Assembly (NCBI GenBank): GCA_033439295.1
Contig: JAVTLE010000019.1
Location: 124,001-188,000, forward strand
Origin: Deuterostichococcus epilithicus
Taxonomy: Eukaryota; Chlorophyta; Trebouxiophyceae; Prasiolales; Stichococcaceae
Direction: 5' to 3'
DNA length: 64,000 nt
Of this stretch, positions 10,311 through 20,800 are shown piece by piece. The position numbers and the translations under genes were made by a program. Numbering within the stretch: the stretch's first letter is position 1; the number at the start of each line of letters is the position of its first letter. The notes under the pieces are model-generated. The model was given only the letters and a program-made list of their open reading frames with translations, did not search any database and was not told where the DNA came from.

Positions 10311-12627
10311 ATGGGCGACTACGGCCGCATTCAGGCACTCGTGATAGCCACGATGCCGGGCCATGTCGTCTATGAGCGCTTCTACAGCAGCTTCACGGAC
10401 CTCGAGCGAGCCGAGCTGCGCGCCGCTCTGCAGGTGGGCTCTCACAGCTCCGCCGCTTATAGCAGCCGGAAGGGGAGACTTGCACGAGTGCCGACCTCGG
10501 ACAAATTCGCATGACGCGCTGTGGGGCAGAGTGTCTCAAAGATCTGGCAGCCGATGTCTGATTCAAAGCGCATCATACGCTGTCAGAGCCCTCCGTTCAT
10601 GTTTTGACAAGGCTACCCTGCCTCGGGCAGGCGCATTTGGGAGCGGTTGTGGAGCCCAGCTGCCTGCACAGCTCCTCATGCGCTTTTCCCTCGCATGTGA
10701 GCGCTGACCTGCAGGTTGCTCCACCTGCAGGCTGCTGCGGACCCCATCTTGCCTGCAGCGCAGGACGGTCTTGACTATGTGGCACGCTACAGGTGGGTAC
10801 GTCTGCTGCTGTGGTGGAAGAGCGCACAAAATACCGCTCAAACTACGGCAGGGCACATCGCCTGTTGCCACGAGTGCGAAGCTGCGCTGCGCGGGACGAC
10901 ACTTTCCGACGGGCTTGCTGTCAAATGCTGGCATCTTGGAACTGCCGCATCGGCGGCCATTAGCAAGTGCAGCAAATTCTCTCTGCACCCTGTCAACGGC
11001 ATAGATGGCTCGCCGCACAGCGGATGCGGTGGTTCCTTGAAGGCATCGGACCGGCTATTGTCGGCGTTTCAGTTGATTTCTCATTCATCTCAGCGGTCCA
11101 AGAAATGCTGAATTGCTAGGGCGGGCATGGTGGTGCCATTTGATGTGTCCGCAATTGAGGGACCCAGATGGCAACCGAACCCACGAGCTGAACATACGCA
11201 CAGACCTTCCTATGCCTTCCAACTGAGTCGATCACCACAGGGCGGGCGCGGTGGTGTTCGTCATGTACGACCTGGACTTCAACCTCGCACAATGGTCCGA
11301 ACTTGGAACCCCCCGCCAAGTCTTCTGACGGTGCCGCTTGCCAATACAGGGCGGGCGCGGTGGTCTTCATGAAGACCACCGATCTGGTCTTCTACCTCGT
11401 CGGCAGCGGCGAGTACGACGAACTCATGCGTGCGACCCCCCCCGCCCCCGCGCGACATCGGCCTGCCTTGATCCTGCAACTGCCGGAAGACCACGAAACC
11501 GACACATGCTGAACCCTCGCACCTGGCGGCGCACCCTGCTGAGGCGCATCCGCGCCCGCACCTCTGAAGAAGGGGGTCCTTCGTTGGTTGGATACGCAGC
11601 CTGCTGGCTGCGCTGGGCTTGCGGGGTGGTTTGCTGCGAACTGTGAGCAGGTGGCTTTAGGGTTTCAGGGCAGCCCCCTGTGTGGAGGCACCCACCAGAC
11701 ATTGAGAGGCAGTGCAGCCTGACCAGACATGCTGAAGGGCCCTGGGAAACTTCGATCCATCATCAGCATGCTTCACCACTGGCAAGCATGGCAAAGTACG
11801 GCTGCTGCGTCCCGGGTGCAGCTTTACATGAACTCAAAATGCTCGGAAATTCTTTGCAACTTGATCGCAGCTTGATTAAAGGAAACTGTCTGGCGTGAGT
11901 CACAGCGACCAGGGTCGTGCTGGCGTCGCTGGTGGTGTGTCTGGTGATTGCAAATTGCCGTCAGTTGATGCACCGCAGGAGGTGCTGCATTCGCTGGTCT
12001 CGTGCCTGGCAGCGGGTCCTGCGGCGCATGCACCCTCTGCAACGCCATACATACATCGCAAAGCTGAACCGTGCTGTGTGCAGTGCGGGAGGTGCTGGGG
12101 TCGCTGGTCTCGTGCTTGGCAGAGGCCCTGGGGCGGCAGCCGAGCGAGGCCGCCATCTTCCGCGACTACGGCCGCGCGGTGCTCGCCCTGGACCAGGTCA
12201 TCTGCGAGGTGGATTTTTGGAGGTTTTCCCCCATTACATGGAGTGCACCTTCTGACTAGAAGTCCTGTGGAACTGTTGCACGACCGTGTTGGTGAGAGCC
12301 ACGTGCGCTGATTCTCGGACATGCACCACCGAGCAGTCTGTGTGTCGACTGCATGTACCGCAGCTTGCGAAGCTCGTCTCCCACATCTCGGTCGGCCAAA
12401 TTGTGACTGCCGTGACATGTGCTGCTTGCAGGGCGTCTTGGACGTCACCGACCCTAAGGCCGTGCGCCGACACGTGCAGGTGTTTTGTGTGTGTGTGTTT
12501 TGTTGGTCGGGTCGGGGGTGCACAGTGCTGCGCAGTTGGGAAGAGGCCGGAATTCACAGTTGCATAAAACGATGTCGCGTCGAGCCAGTTCTGACAGTGC
12601 ACGGGTGATGTGTCTGTGCAGGACTGA
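10311..12627 (+). CDS. Small longin-fold adaptor subunit, sigma/zeta family; probable TSET/TPLATE small subunit (LOLITA/TSPOON type)
   Basis: Exons 10311-10433, 10731-10792, 11350-11429, 12084-12208, 12432-12479 and 12622-12627 join in phase to 147 aa. The start MGDYGRIQALVIATMPGHVV and the block VFYLVGSGEYDELMLREVL are the beta-strand and helix signatures of the clathrin-adaptor small chain/coatomer-zeta (longin) family. The end LALDQVICEGVLDVTDPKAV matches the 'D-E-I-V-D-G-G-x-I-L-E-T-D' element of zeta-COP. The short length, the YERFY opening and the GSGEYDEL block resemble, from memory, the plant TPLATE-complex small subunit LOLITA more than true zeta-COP. Such subunits act in endocytic or Golgi coat complexes. 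The last exon is just Asp plus stop; read-through of exon 5 to 12608 is the alternative. Introns 2 and 3 contain decayed copies of the next exon. A coatomer zeta paralogue remains possible. Confidence 0.7.
11118..11295 (+). repeat. Two decayed copies of exon 3 of the small adaptor-subunit gene
   Basis: The start of exon 3 (11350 on, GGCGGGCGCGGTGGTCTTC after ACAG) is echoed at about 11236-11295 (CACAG, then GGCGGGCGCGGTGGTGTTC) and more weakly at 11118-11145 (TAGGGCGGGCATGGTGGT). Spacing is about 110-120 nt. The middle copy keeps an acceptor site and an open frame starting GAVVFVMYDLDFNLAQW, so it could be an alternative exon. Confidence 0.75.
11913..12020 (+). repeat. Two decayed copies of exon 4 of the small adaptor-subunit gene
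   Basis: Exon 4 begins TGCGGGAGGTGCTGGGGTCG and continues CTGGTCTCGTGC. A close copy at 11971-12020 reads GCAGGAGGTGCTGCATTCG followed by CTGGTCTCGTGC. A weaker one at 11913-11950 reads GTGCTGGCGTCGCTGGTG. Both sit in the intron upstream of the real exon. Confidence 0.7.
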
Positions 12628-13226
12628 GGAGGCAATTCGACATTCGGAGTTGTCAGTGGCGCCAAAATGTCCGCTTGACGCTGCTGACGGGATGTCGCCA
12701 GTCGAGCACGCCGATCCGCGGGCTTGTATTATTTCATCGTTGGATCGGACGATGGAGCCGGTGATCTTGGCAATCTGGCACATGGTGTTCTTTCTCTACC
12801 ATTGATCTGAAAAAACTCCGACAGAGGTCACACCACTGAGACATCCTTGAACCTGCGCTGACTCTTTGTCAAGAGAGTTTCAGGGCGTTGTGGCCCAAGC
12901 ATTGCTAGTGGGCGGATTTCTGGTCATAGTCTCGACTTCCCCCTCCTGATTCCCTATTCTCTACTGCTCATTCGGACCTGAACGCTGCAAAGTTCTGGAG
13001 GGCTGTCCCCGCTGTAACCAGTCCAATCACGCCGCTGATACGTGGCCAATGCCTCCGCATGACCGCATGCAAAGCTACGGCCTGCCAGCCTCATGCCGCC
13101 CCTGCAGCCACCGCGCCGCCCGCTGCCGGCGCCGCCGCCGCCGCCGCCGCATCGCCGTTGCTGGCGTGGGCAGGCGATGACGTGCAGTTTCGCACTCTGT
13201 CGCCGAGATACACCATCTGCTGCACC
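12628..13226. other. Convergent intergenic region
   Basis: Lies between the 3' ends of the plus-strand adaptor-subunit gene and the minus-strand GT31 gene. Partly AT-richer than its surroundings; a short GCC run lies near 13117-13155. No gene seen. Confidence 0.5.
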
Positions 13227-16200
13227 TCAACCACCTGTGCATTCCAAAGGCTGCAAATTCAGCCACAAGCAGCATGGCAGCATCCAGGCATGCCCTGGCA
13301 AGACGGTCGGTAGTGGGGCCAGCCACCTGTTCAGCACCAGGATCACACTCGTGCCGCATTCCAACAGCAGTGTGTTGGGCACGACTCGAGGCAGCTGAGA
13401 GCATCGGGGCTGTGACAGGGCACATGCTGTCAGAGAGGCATCATCGCATGCCTTGTGCAGCACCAGCCAGGGCTGGCTGCTGCACAGGTCCTTTTCGACC
13501 CAGTCGTGCAGCTGGTAGTTGACGACGCCGGGCGACGGCGGCGGCCCGAAGCAGCACTCGTCCGCGATGGTCCTGCAGTGATCAGCACGATATGTCGAAC
13601 ATGTCGAAGCCGCGGCGTCTCGATGCCTCAGGCCGAAATAACTTCGTGAACTGGTGTCGTTCCCCCAAGTCGCTGCAAGAGCAGGCCACGAACTTTGGCA
13701 GTGCAGCTCGACGATAAATACCATAACTGACAGCTGCCGGTGCTGCGACACCCGAGCGCTACCCTGCGTGCTGGAGACCACAGGTTGCAGTCGACTCTGC
13801 GGCTTCGCAGGAGGAGGTACCGCCTGGAGTTACTTCGCTTCTTGCGACCCACCACGCTCGTCAAACGCCAAGCAAGGCCGGTGACTACCTGACTTTCTGA
13901 CACAGCGCAGCTTGCTCGCAACTGTCGCCAAACCCTAAACCCTAAACCCTAAACCCACCTGAAGCGGCTCTGGTTGATGTGGCGCAGGTCCCATGCCTGC
14001 AGCCAGTACCCAAATGTGGCGTCCTCCACGGTGTACCGCTTCAGCCCCACCGTCTTCTGCGTCGCGATCAGCATCCTGTGCGGGGAGCGCCAGCGCATGT
14101 CGTCACAACTCGGCACTTTGAGAACGTGAAGGGGCTCAAATCTCAGGCTGTTTGCCGGCCCCGTCAGCATGCGCTGTGGGTGCCAGCTGCTGGGATGCCG
14201 GGCCGGCCGCTGGAGCTGGCCTGCCAAGCACACTGCAGATGCAGGGTGCGGCATTCTGTCGTCCCATTTCCGGTCCAATTCCGCTGATTCATGTTGGTCG
14301 TCCACCCTGGAACCGGCTGCGATGTGCTGAGCCCGCTTCGCTGGCCGCAGGCCGGGTGCGCAACACGAAACTCTGAGAGGCAGCAGCCACGTTACAAGGA
14401 TGCGACACCTTCAAGAGACGCATCTGCAAAAGCGGTTGCTCCTGGCTGCTTCTGACTGCTGCTCCAAACGTGGACGCACCTGGCGACGTCGTCGCTGATG
14501 ACGTAGCCGCCGCCGACCATGTACTTAGGGTAGTCCTGCAGCCCGGTGTGCGCAAAGAATTCGTCGCTGTTGTGCGGGTGCTCCGGCTTGCCATGCGTCA
14601 CGATGATGCGTTCCACCTGCGACCAGGCGGTGGGGAAAACCTGAAGGCGGAGTGTGTAAGGAAGGAAGGCGGTGTGTGTTGCGCTGTGCGGGTGCTGTAA
14701 CATGGCATGACATGGCATGGATCATGGGCATGTTTCCCGCCTGTGCCCACAGACAGGCCCCTGGGGTTGTTCGTAACTCACACCAACGAGACAGCATGGC
14801 AGACAGCTTCGACCTGTACAGTCCAGCACTGTGCGCGTTGGCTGTGTGTCCCAGGGCCGGGGCCGTTGCGTCATGCCAGCAGGGCACGCATCACCCGCCC
14901 ACCGCACGTCGCGACAGCACCACCCACGTGCAGCGGTCTGGCAAGATACAAGACGCAAGCGCGGTGGTGCAGGCCTGCCGCCTCCGGAACCCTATACATG
15001 AAATGCACCTTCCACTTTGGTGGGACTGCATCCGAATTGATCCCAAAGCTAGAGGGAGTCGAAATACCTGGTAGCCCATGTACAGCGCCTCCTGCCGGCA
15101 GGCGGTGTTGCTGCACGCCTGACGCAGCACCCCGACCAGCCCCGGCACGTTCACGAAGCTGTCGTCATCCGTCTGCACGCACCAGCAGACAGGCTTGCAT
15201 GCATCGCACGAGTCGGCACCCAATCGTTCCTCCGATGCACTATTTGGGAGCGCCCCCGCAAGGCGTTGCAGAGGTCGTCCCAGCCCTGCGGCCGGCCCCA
15301 TGCACATGAGTGCTCTGCCGCACCCACCTCTCCCCTGCAGGACAGGGACCGCTGCCCCGCCCACACATGCATCTCGCCTTGTGACGACAGCTCTACCGAG
15401 TCAGCTGGATATTCCAGAACGAAGCAACAACAGGACATCAGTACCAAGAATGTTGCAGGGGTTCAAACACTTCCATTTGTATTGAACGACAGACGCGAGC
15501 TGTGCGTGACTCGAATGTCCCACACCTTCAGCACGAAGGAGAAGTCGTTGGACGCGACCACGTGCTGGAACACCTTCAGCGTGGAGTCCCCTATCGTGCG
15601 GTAGTTCTGGTCGGCCGGGATGTCCAGCCAGACGAAGTCGTTGTGCGCCCTCAGCTCCGCCGCCGCCGGCGGGTCCACCGGGCCGCGGGCGGCGACGAAG
15701 AACCGTGTCGCCGATCGCCCCGGCACCTGCCGGCAGGAGTGGGAGCCGCCTCTGGCCGGGGGGCACAGGTGCGGCAGGCGAATCGTGCCGAGGCGCAGCA
15801 GAGCATGCAGGCGCCTTGATGCAACATCGCCACATTACTCCTCCCACCCGCATGCGACGCAGCACAGGCGCCTTGGGACACGTAATTGCACCGCTTCTTT
15901 CAGCCCAGCTGCGGGGGACACGGAGCATGGCCGTGAGGGTGCAGGAGCGGGCTACCTGTGATGCATCAGCCCAGGCCGCACGGACCGCCCCCCGCCGGTC
16001 CCAGTTGTTGCGCGCCGAAATGATGCCTGCAGGCAGGCGCGGGAAGAGTGGAGTCAGGCACCTGCCCCGCCTCATAGGCTCGCAAATCTTGCCGGAAGCC
16101 GCTGCTTCCGGTGTCATCTCTTGGGCGCCCTGCGCCCTGCGCACAAGCAGGGCAGCTCTGCAAGCATGCGCGGACAGCAGTTGCACTGCCTAGGTAGCAG

Positions 16201-16565
16201 ACTGTGGCCGCTCATCTGGCGGTGTGGGCACACCATCACGGCCTTGACCCATCGCTCAGAGGAGGCTCCTCACCGATGAACAGGAACAGCTTTTCCCGCT
16301 TGGCAGCGTCCCCGCCCAGCAGGCACTGGTCCAGAGACTGCACGCCGCCGCTGCCATGCAGCATGCCGCCGCCGCCGCCGCCNCNGCCGCCGCCGCCGCC
16401 GCCGCCGCCGCCGCGGTGCAGCTGCCGCAGGCGAGGTGCCAGCGTCAGGCACAGCAGCAGCGCCGCCGCCAGCGCCAGGCATGTGAGGATGCGGCGTGAG
16501 CCGCAGCGGCGACCGGCCGCCCTACGGGGTGTCGCCTGCATGCACACAACCATGATGAATGGCAT
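13227..16565 (-). CDS. Glycosyltransferase family 31 (beta-1,3-galactosyltransferase-like), type II membrane protein
   Basis: Exons, minus strand: 16565-16274, 16026-15956, 15726-15526, 15172-15068, 14640-14480, 14075-13959, 13572-13227; phases join to 430 aa. The N-terminus is basic followed by one hydrophobic helix (ILTCLALAAALLLCLTLA), a Golgi type II signal anchor, then a poly-Gly stem. Galactosyl_T family (PF01762) landmarks follow: IISARNNWDRRGAVRAAW; DSTLKVFQHVV; the metal-binding TDDDSFVNVPGLV at about residues 189-201; YMVGGGYVISDDVA; and VEDATFGYWL. The enzyme should transfer a hexose, usually galactose, to glycoprotein or glycolipid acceptors in the Golgi. The exact sugar cannot be told. 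The last exon (TIADECCFGPPPSPGVVNYQ onward) is joined by phase only; without that splice the protein ends in the telomere-like tract. The poly-Gly stem contains two ambiguous bases. Confidence 0.88.
13930..13956. repeat. Interstitial telomere-type repeat (AAACCCT), nearly four units
   Basis: Three perfect AAACCCT units plus AAACCC. On the coding (minus) strand of the GT31 gene it reads GGGTTTAGGGTTTAGGG and starts directly behind the donor GT of intron 6 (exon edge at 13959). The flanks are ordinary genic sequence, so this is not a chromosome end. Confidence 0.95.
16365..16414. repeat. GCC/CCG trinucleotide run with ambiguous bases
   Basis: A long CCG run with N at 16383 and 16385 encodes the poly-Gly stem of the GT31 protein. 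Length may be mis-assembled, although the flanking phases agree as given. Confidence 0.9.
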
Positions 16566-17831
16566 TGGGTGCACAGACGATGCAATCCAACATCAAAAGC
16601 GAGCGGTTGGCCGGCACCGGCAATCACTTGGTCTGGCGAAATAGCATACTTGTGACTGCGGCTTGGCCCACTGCGAAGAGGCACGCGTGTTCACACGCAG
16701 GCCCCGTGGCGTGTTCAGCCTGTCCACCTGCAGTAGAGCATACAACAGTCGGCTTTGGCTGCTGCTAGAACAGCGGCGACCTCAGGCGGCAGCAGCCGCA
16801 TGGTGCGTGCCATGTGGGCGCCTGCAGCAGCACGCACGGACGTGACAGGATGCGGTGGCGGGCGGGTCGATATGGGAGGTGTGATCGAGGCTCACCGCCA
16901 GCAGAGGCATGGTGTAGCTACTGGTGGCGACGCGCCGCCGCGGAAGCGGCCTCGCAGCGGCCTGGGCTGCGCCTCACAACAGCAGGGCCGCCGCACGGTG
17001 CACCAGTAGGCTCATACACGGTGCTTGCGGCCTCAAACGCACCGGGTTCGGGTCAAGAGGCCAGCAAGCTCGTGGCTGGCCACGTTCTGGCACCAAGTTG
17101 CCACTGGCCTGCTGACACACGTTGAGCAAGTGAGATGGTGCACTGTCAAGCTTCAAAGATCGCGATATTGCCATGGTCCATTGACCTAGGAGCGTCTGCG
17201 TGTCGCCGGCGGCAGCTCGCAATGCTCTATTCAAGTTGGTCAGCTCAACTGCGGCGCCAGCGCATGCACCATATACAGCAGTGCCGGAGCCTGACTTTGA
17301 GGCCCAGACGCTCCTCAACTCGATGATTCAAAGCAAAATTCTGACGGAAGGTTTGTTCAATGCTCAAGATCTGTAGTAATGAGACTAAGGAATCCGGGAT
17401 TAGATGGCTTGCTGCAGATTTGTGACGCAGGGCACCGAAGGCGCGCTGGGCAGAATCACGAAGCTTCAATTGACTGTTCTCAAGCTTCTATCGGCACCTT
17501 GGCACCGCTTCTCGCTTCTGCAAAGCCAAAATATACGCATTTTGAAGAAGTCCCATTATTTAAATGGTAAATTCGGGTTTTGTGTGTCGAGCCAAGAAGG
17601 AAGCGTCGAGACGGTGTTCGAGAATGCAAATCGCAAAGCTATTGTCGGTAATCTTTGAGACGTCTGCAGAGCTCCTTCTGCTGATGGACGCAGCGCTGCT
17701 AACTCACAGAAGCGCTGCTTGTCGAATGCACGTGTTCCGACACCGAGTTGCATCGATGGGGGTGCATACGCAGACTGAAGCCACATTGCGCGTTCGAAAC
17801 CATCAGCAGTGACCTCCAGGAATCGTCCAAG
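16566..17831. other. Divergent promoter region between the GT31 and ECM29 genes
   Basis: Both flanking genes start here and read outward. The ECM29-proximal half is AT-richer than the coding DNA. I saw no supported gene, tRNA or transposon in it. Confidence 0.5.
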
Positions 17832-20800
17832 ATGGCGGCTGCTACCGAGAAGGAAGAGGTTGAGGAACTAGATCGGGTCCTCACCCGGCTCGCTCTCACC
17901 GAGGACACCAACCTACAGAAGGCGAGCGCCGGCTTGCTGATGAGTAGTGATGCAAGAATGCCATGCAGCCTGCATTCATGTATATAACGCTCGTCGACTT
18001 ACTTGCGCTGTGGCATTTCAGGGTGCTGCATGCCGCAGTATGCATCTGCAGTGTTAGAGGGACCGCGCTGTGATGGTTGACTGACGAATACAACGCAAAC
18101 GAATCTTTATGTGTGTATCGTCATGGGGAGCATACTATTTCCGCGGAAAATATGCCAACTAAGAGGCTGCGAGCCTGCAACCTACCGCAGGTGCTGGCGC
18201 GGCTGCTGCCGCTGGCGCTGGAGCGGCTTGGGTCCCCGCACCAGGCGTCCCGCACCAAGGTGGGCCTCGCAGCGCCTCTCACGGCAGGCACAGGTCGCCG
18301 GGGTCGCTGCGCCGCAAGCAGCTTGCATCCCTGCTCAGCGAGATTCCGACGCCTGCGCGGCCGCCGGGTCTCGCTCCGGCAGGGTCTGAAGGCTGTTGCT
18401 TGAGCCGCCATGCCCCAGTCGCCACACCCTCCATGCCCTGCGAATGGTGTGTCCACTGGACTGTGCGGGCGAAAGCTTTCCGATGCGTCCCCAATCTCAA
18501 CGCACAGGTGCTGGAGATGCTGTCGCACATCAACAAGCGGGTCAAGGACCAGCGGGCGATCGGCCTGCCGTTGGGCGAGCTGCTCGCCCTGTACCAGAAG
18601 CCGGGTGCGGCGCCCATGGTGCGCAACTTTGCGCTGGTGTACGTGGAGATGGCGGCGGCGCGGGCCACCCCAGAGCAGCGCCTGAGCGTGGTGCGGCCCC
18701 CTCTGTTGCATGCAATGACAGCCAGGCATCCATGTATTCGGAGAATCATCGGGGTGGCATGGGCCACTGCAGAGCAGCTACAGGCCGTGGTGCGCCTCAA
18801 CCCCCACTTAGGATTCCTGGAATTCCGCCTCAGCTTCATGGCAACTTTGCGGACAATCCACAAACAGTGCATATCTGGGGTGCGCCCCACTCCCTCAAAT
18901 TGAAGGCATGCTGCCAAGGCCGTGTGCTGGTTTTGCATCCGTGGGGACAGCGATGGCCACCCTGGAGCAGTGGGTGGCTGCTGCGGTGCGCTGCCAGCCG
19001 CAGCGCATCCTCATCAGAGTTTGCTGCTCAAGCTCGGGTGTCATCCCGTAGTTTTGTCAACTGAGCAGGCCATCCCAAACTATGTAACCATCTTGGGGTG
19101 CTGTGCACTAGGGCATGGCCGTGCGGGTCTGCAGGCAGCAGACAATCTGGCCAATGTCAGGACCGCGAACCCGCTATTGCCAAGTTGCGCTGTGTGTTGG
19201 CTTCTCAGTGCCATGCCCTGCAAGCTATGCTGTGACTGCCACTGCTAAGCAGACCATGCGCACTTGGTAGCTTGCGTCAGGGAATCGTTCGGTCTCAAGG
19301 TTGGTGCCAGGCTTGACGAGTGAAGTGCGCTGCGCAACTGTGCGCATGCCTGTTCAATCTCCTCTTCCTCCCGGTCTCATTTCACTAAGTGATCCCAGCG
19401 GACGCGCTGGAAAGGCCTCGTCCATTTGCGGCAGGTGCCGCAGCTGCTGGCGGGCGTGGCGGCGAAGCCGGCGCAGCAGCGCGACATGCTGCTGCGGCTG
19501 GCCTTCAGCGGCCTGGCGCCGCTGGGCGGGGCCCAGGCGCCGCGGGCCGGCGGCCTGGACGAGGAGGCGGCTTTCGCAGCGAGTTATGGGTTTCTGGAGA
19601 GCGCCGCGGACCGGGCAGCGTTCCTGGACTTTGGGCTGAAGCTGCTGCTCTACAGCCCGCCACTCAGCGTGCTGATGCAGGTGTGACATTCTGTCAGGCT
19701 GAACATGCGAGGCCTGATGTGTCTCTGCTTTTGTGTGGGCTCCGCCACGAGCTGGGCTGCTGAGCTTGGTGCACAGACGTGGGCCACACAGCTTGCAGAT
19801 GCCAACATCACATGCGGCATGCAGGGTTCCAGACCCGCGACTGACGTTGGTATGTGTCATGCTCAGGGTGGGGCATTGCGGGGGGCGGCCCCGCCAATTC
19901 CGCAGCCGCAGGGCGCGCCTGGAGGGGCGCCGCCGCCGGCTGCGAAAGTGGCGCCGCCGGGGCTATCGCTGGCGGACCTGCCCCGCATCGAGGGCAAATC
20001 GGCACCATCAGGCAAGGTCCTCGAGATAGATCTACACTAACCTCAGAGACAGTCGTGTGGCCTGAAACAGCGGTGCTGCCGAGGCTGCTGCTAGCGGTGC
20101 TCTGGCGCATCAAGAGCAGATCGGTGTGGATGGGACAGCAGCTCGGCCGTTTATGAAATGTCAGGGCAACATCGTGGCATGTTCGAATCGCACATCCACC
20201 TCGGCTGCACTGATTTCAGCAAAGTTTGCTGCAAGCCTGGAACATTGCGGCTCAGCAACGCAGTCATTGATAGCAGCCTCTAGTCGGGCGAGTCCGAGAT
20301 GGCTGGCCTCGTTTGACATGCCTCTGCCCGCCGCAACACCCACGGTTGAGGGTAGATGTCCAGCTGCAGCCAGGTTCAACCCATGCCAGACCGTGTCGGT
20401 CAGGGCCTGGCTGTGTACAGCTGACCGCAGCTGACATCGTACTCCTCGGTGAGTGTTGCGGGCTGAGCAGGGCAGAAGCATGTTGTATGTTTTGCACATG
20501 CTCAGCTTGTGTGTGCCCCAGGTGAGCCAGCAGACTTCGCCGCCGCCAGCGGCAATTGGCAAATCTCCTGTAGCACCTCGTGACATAACCTGACAGTCAG
20601 GCAGCCTGCACTTGCCTGTCATCGCAGGCGAGCAGCTGACGGCGCAGCGGCTGGCGCTGCTCAACTTCAGCGCTGCCGCCGGCGTGGCGCCGGCCGAGGT
20701 GCTGCTGCACTACCTGGTCGCCGCCGTGGATTCTGCAGACGCCCAGGGACGCGTGGCGGCGCGCGGCGAGTCGCTGCTGCGCAAGCGCTGCGGGGTGGAC

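Noticed and set aside
13930-13956. Possible chromosome end
   Set aside because: The array is under 30 bp and flanked on both sides by exons of one gene, so it is interstitial.
20176-20190. tRNA T-loop-like GTTCGAATC
   Set aside because: The flanks do not form the 5-bp T stem and no acceptor or anticodon arm is found.
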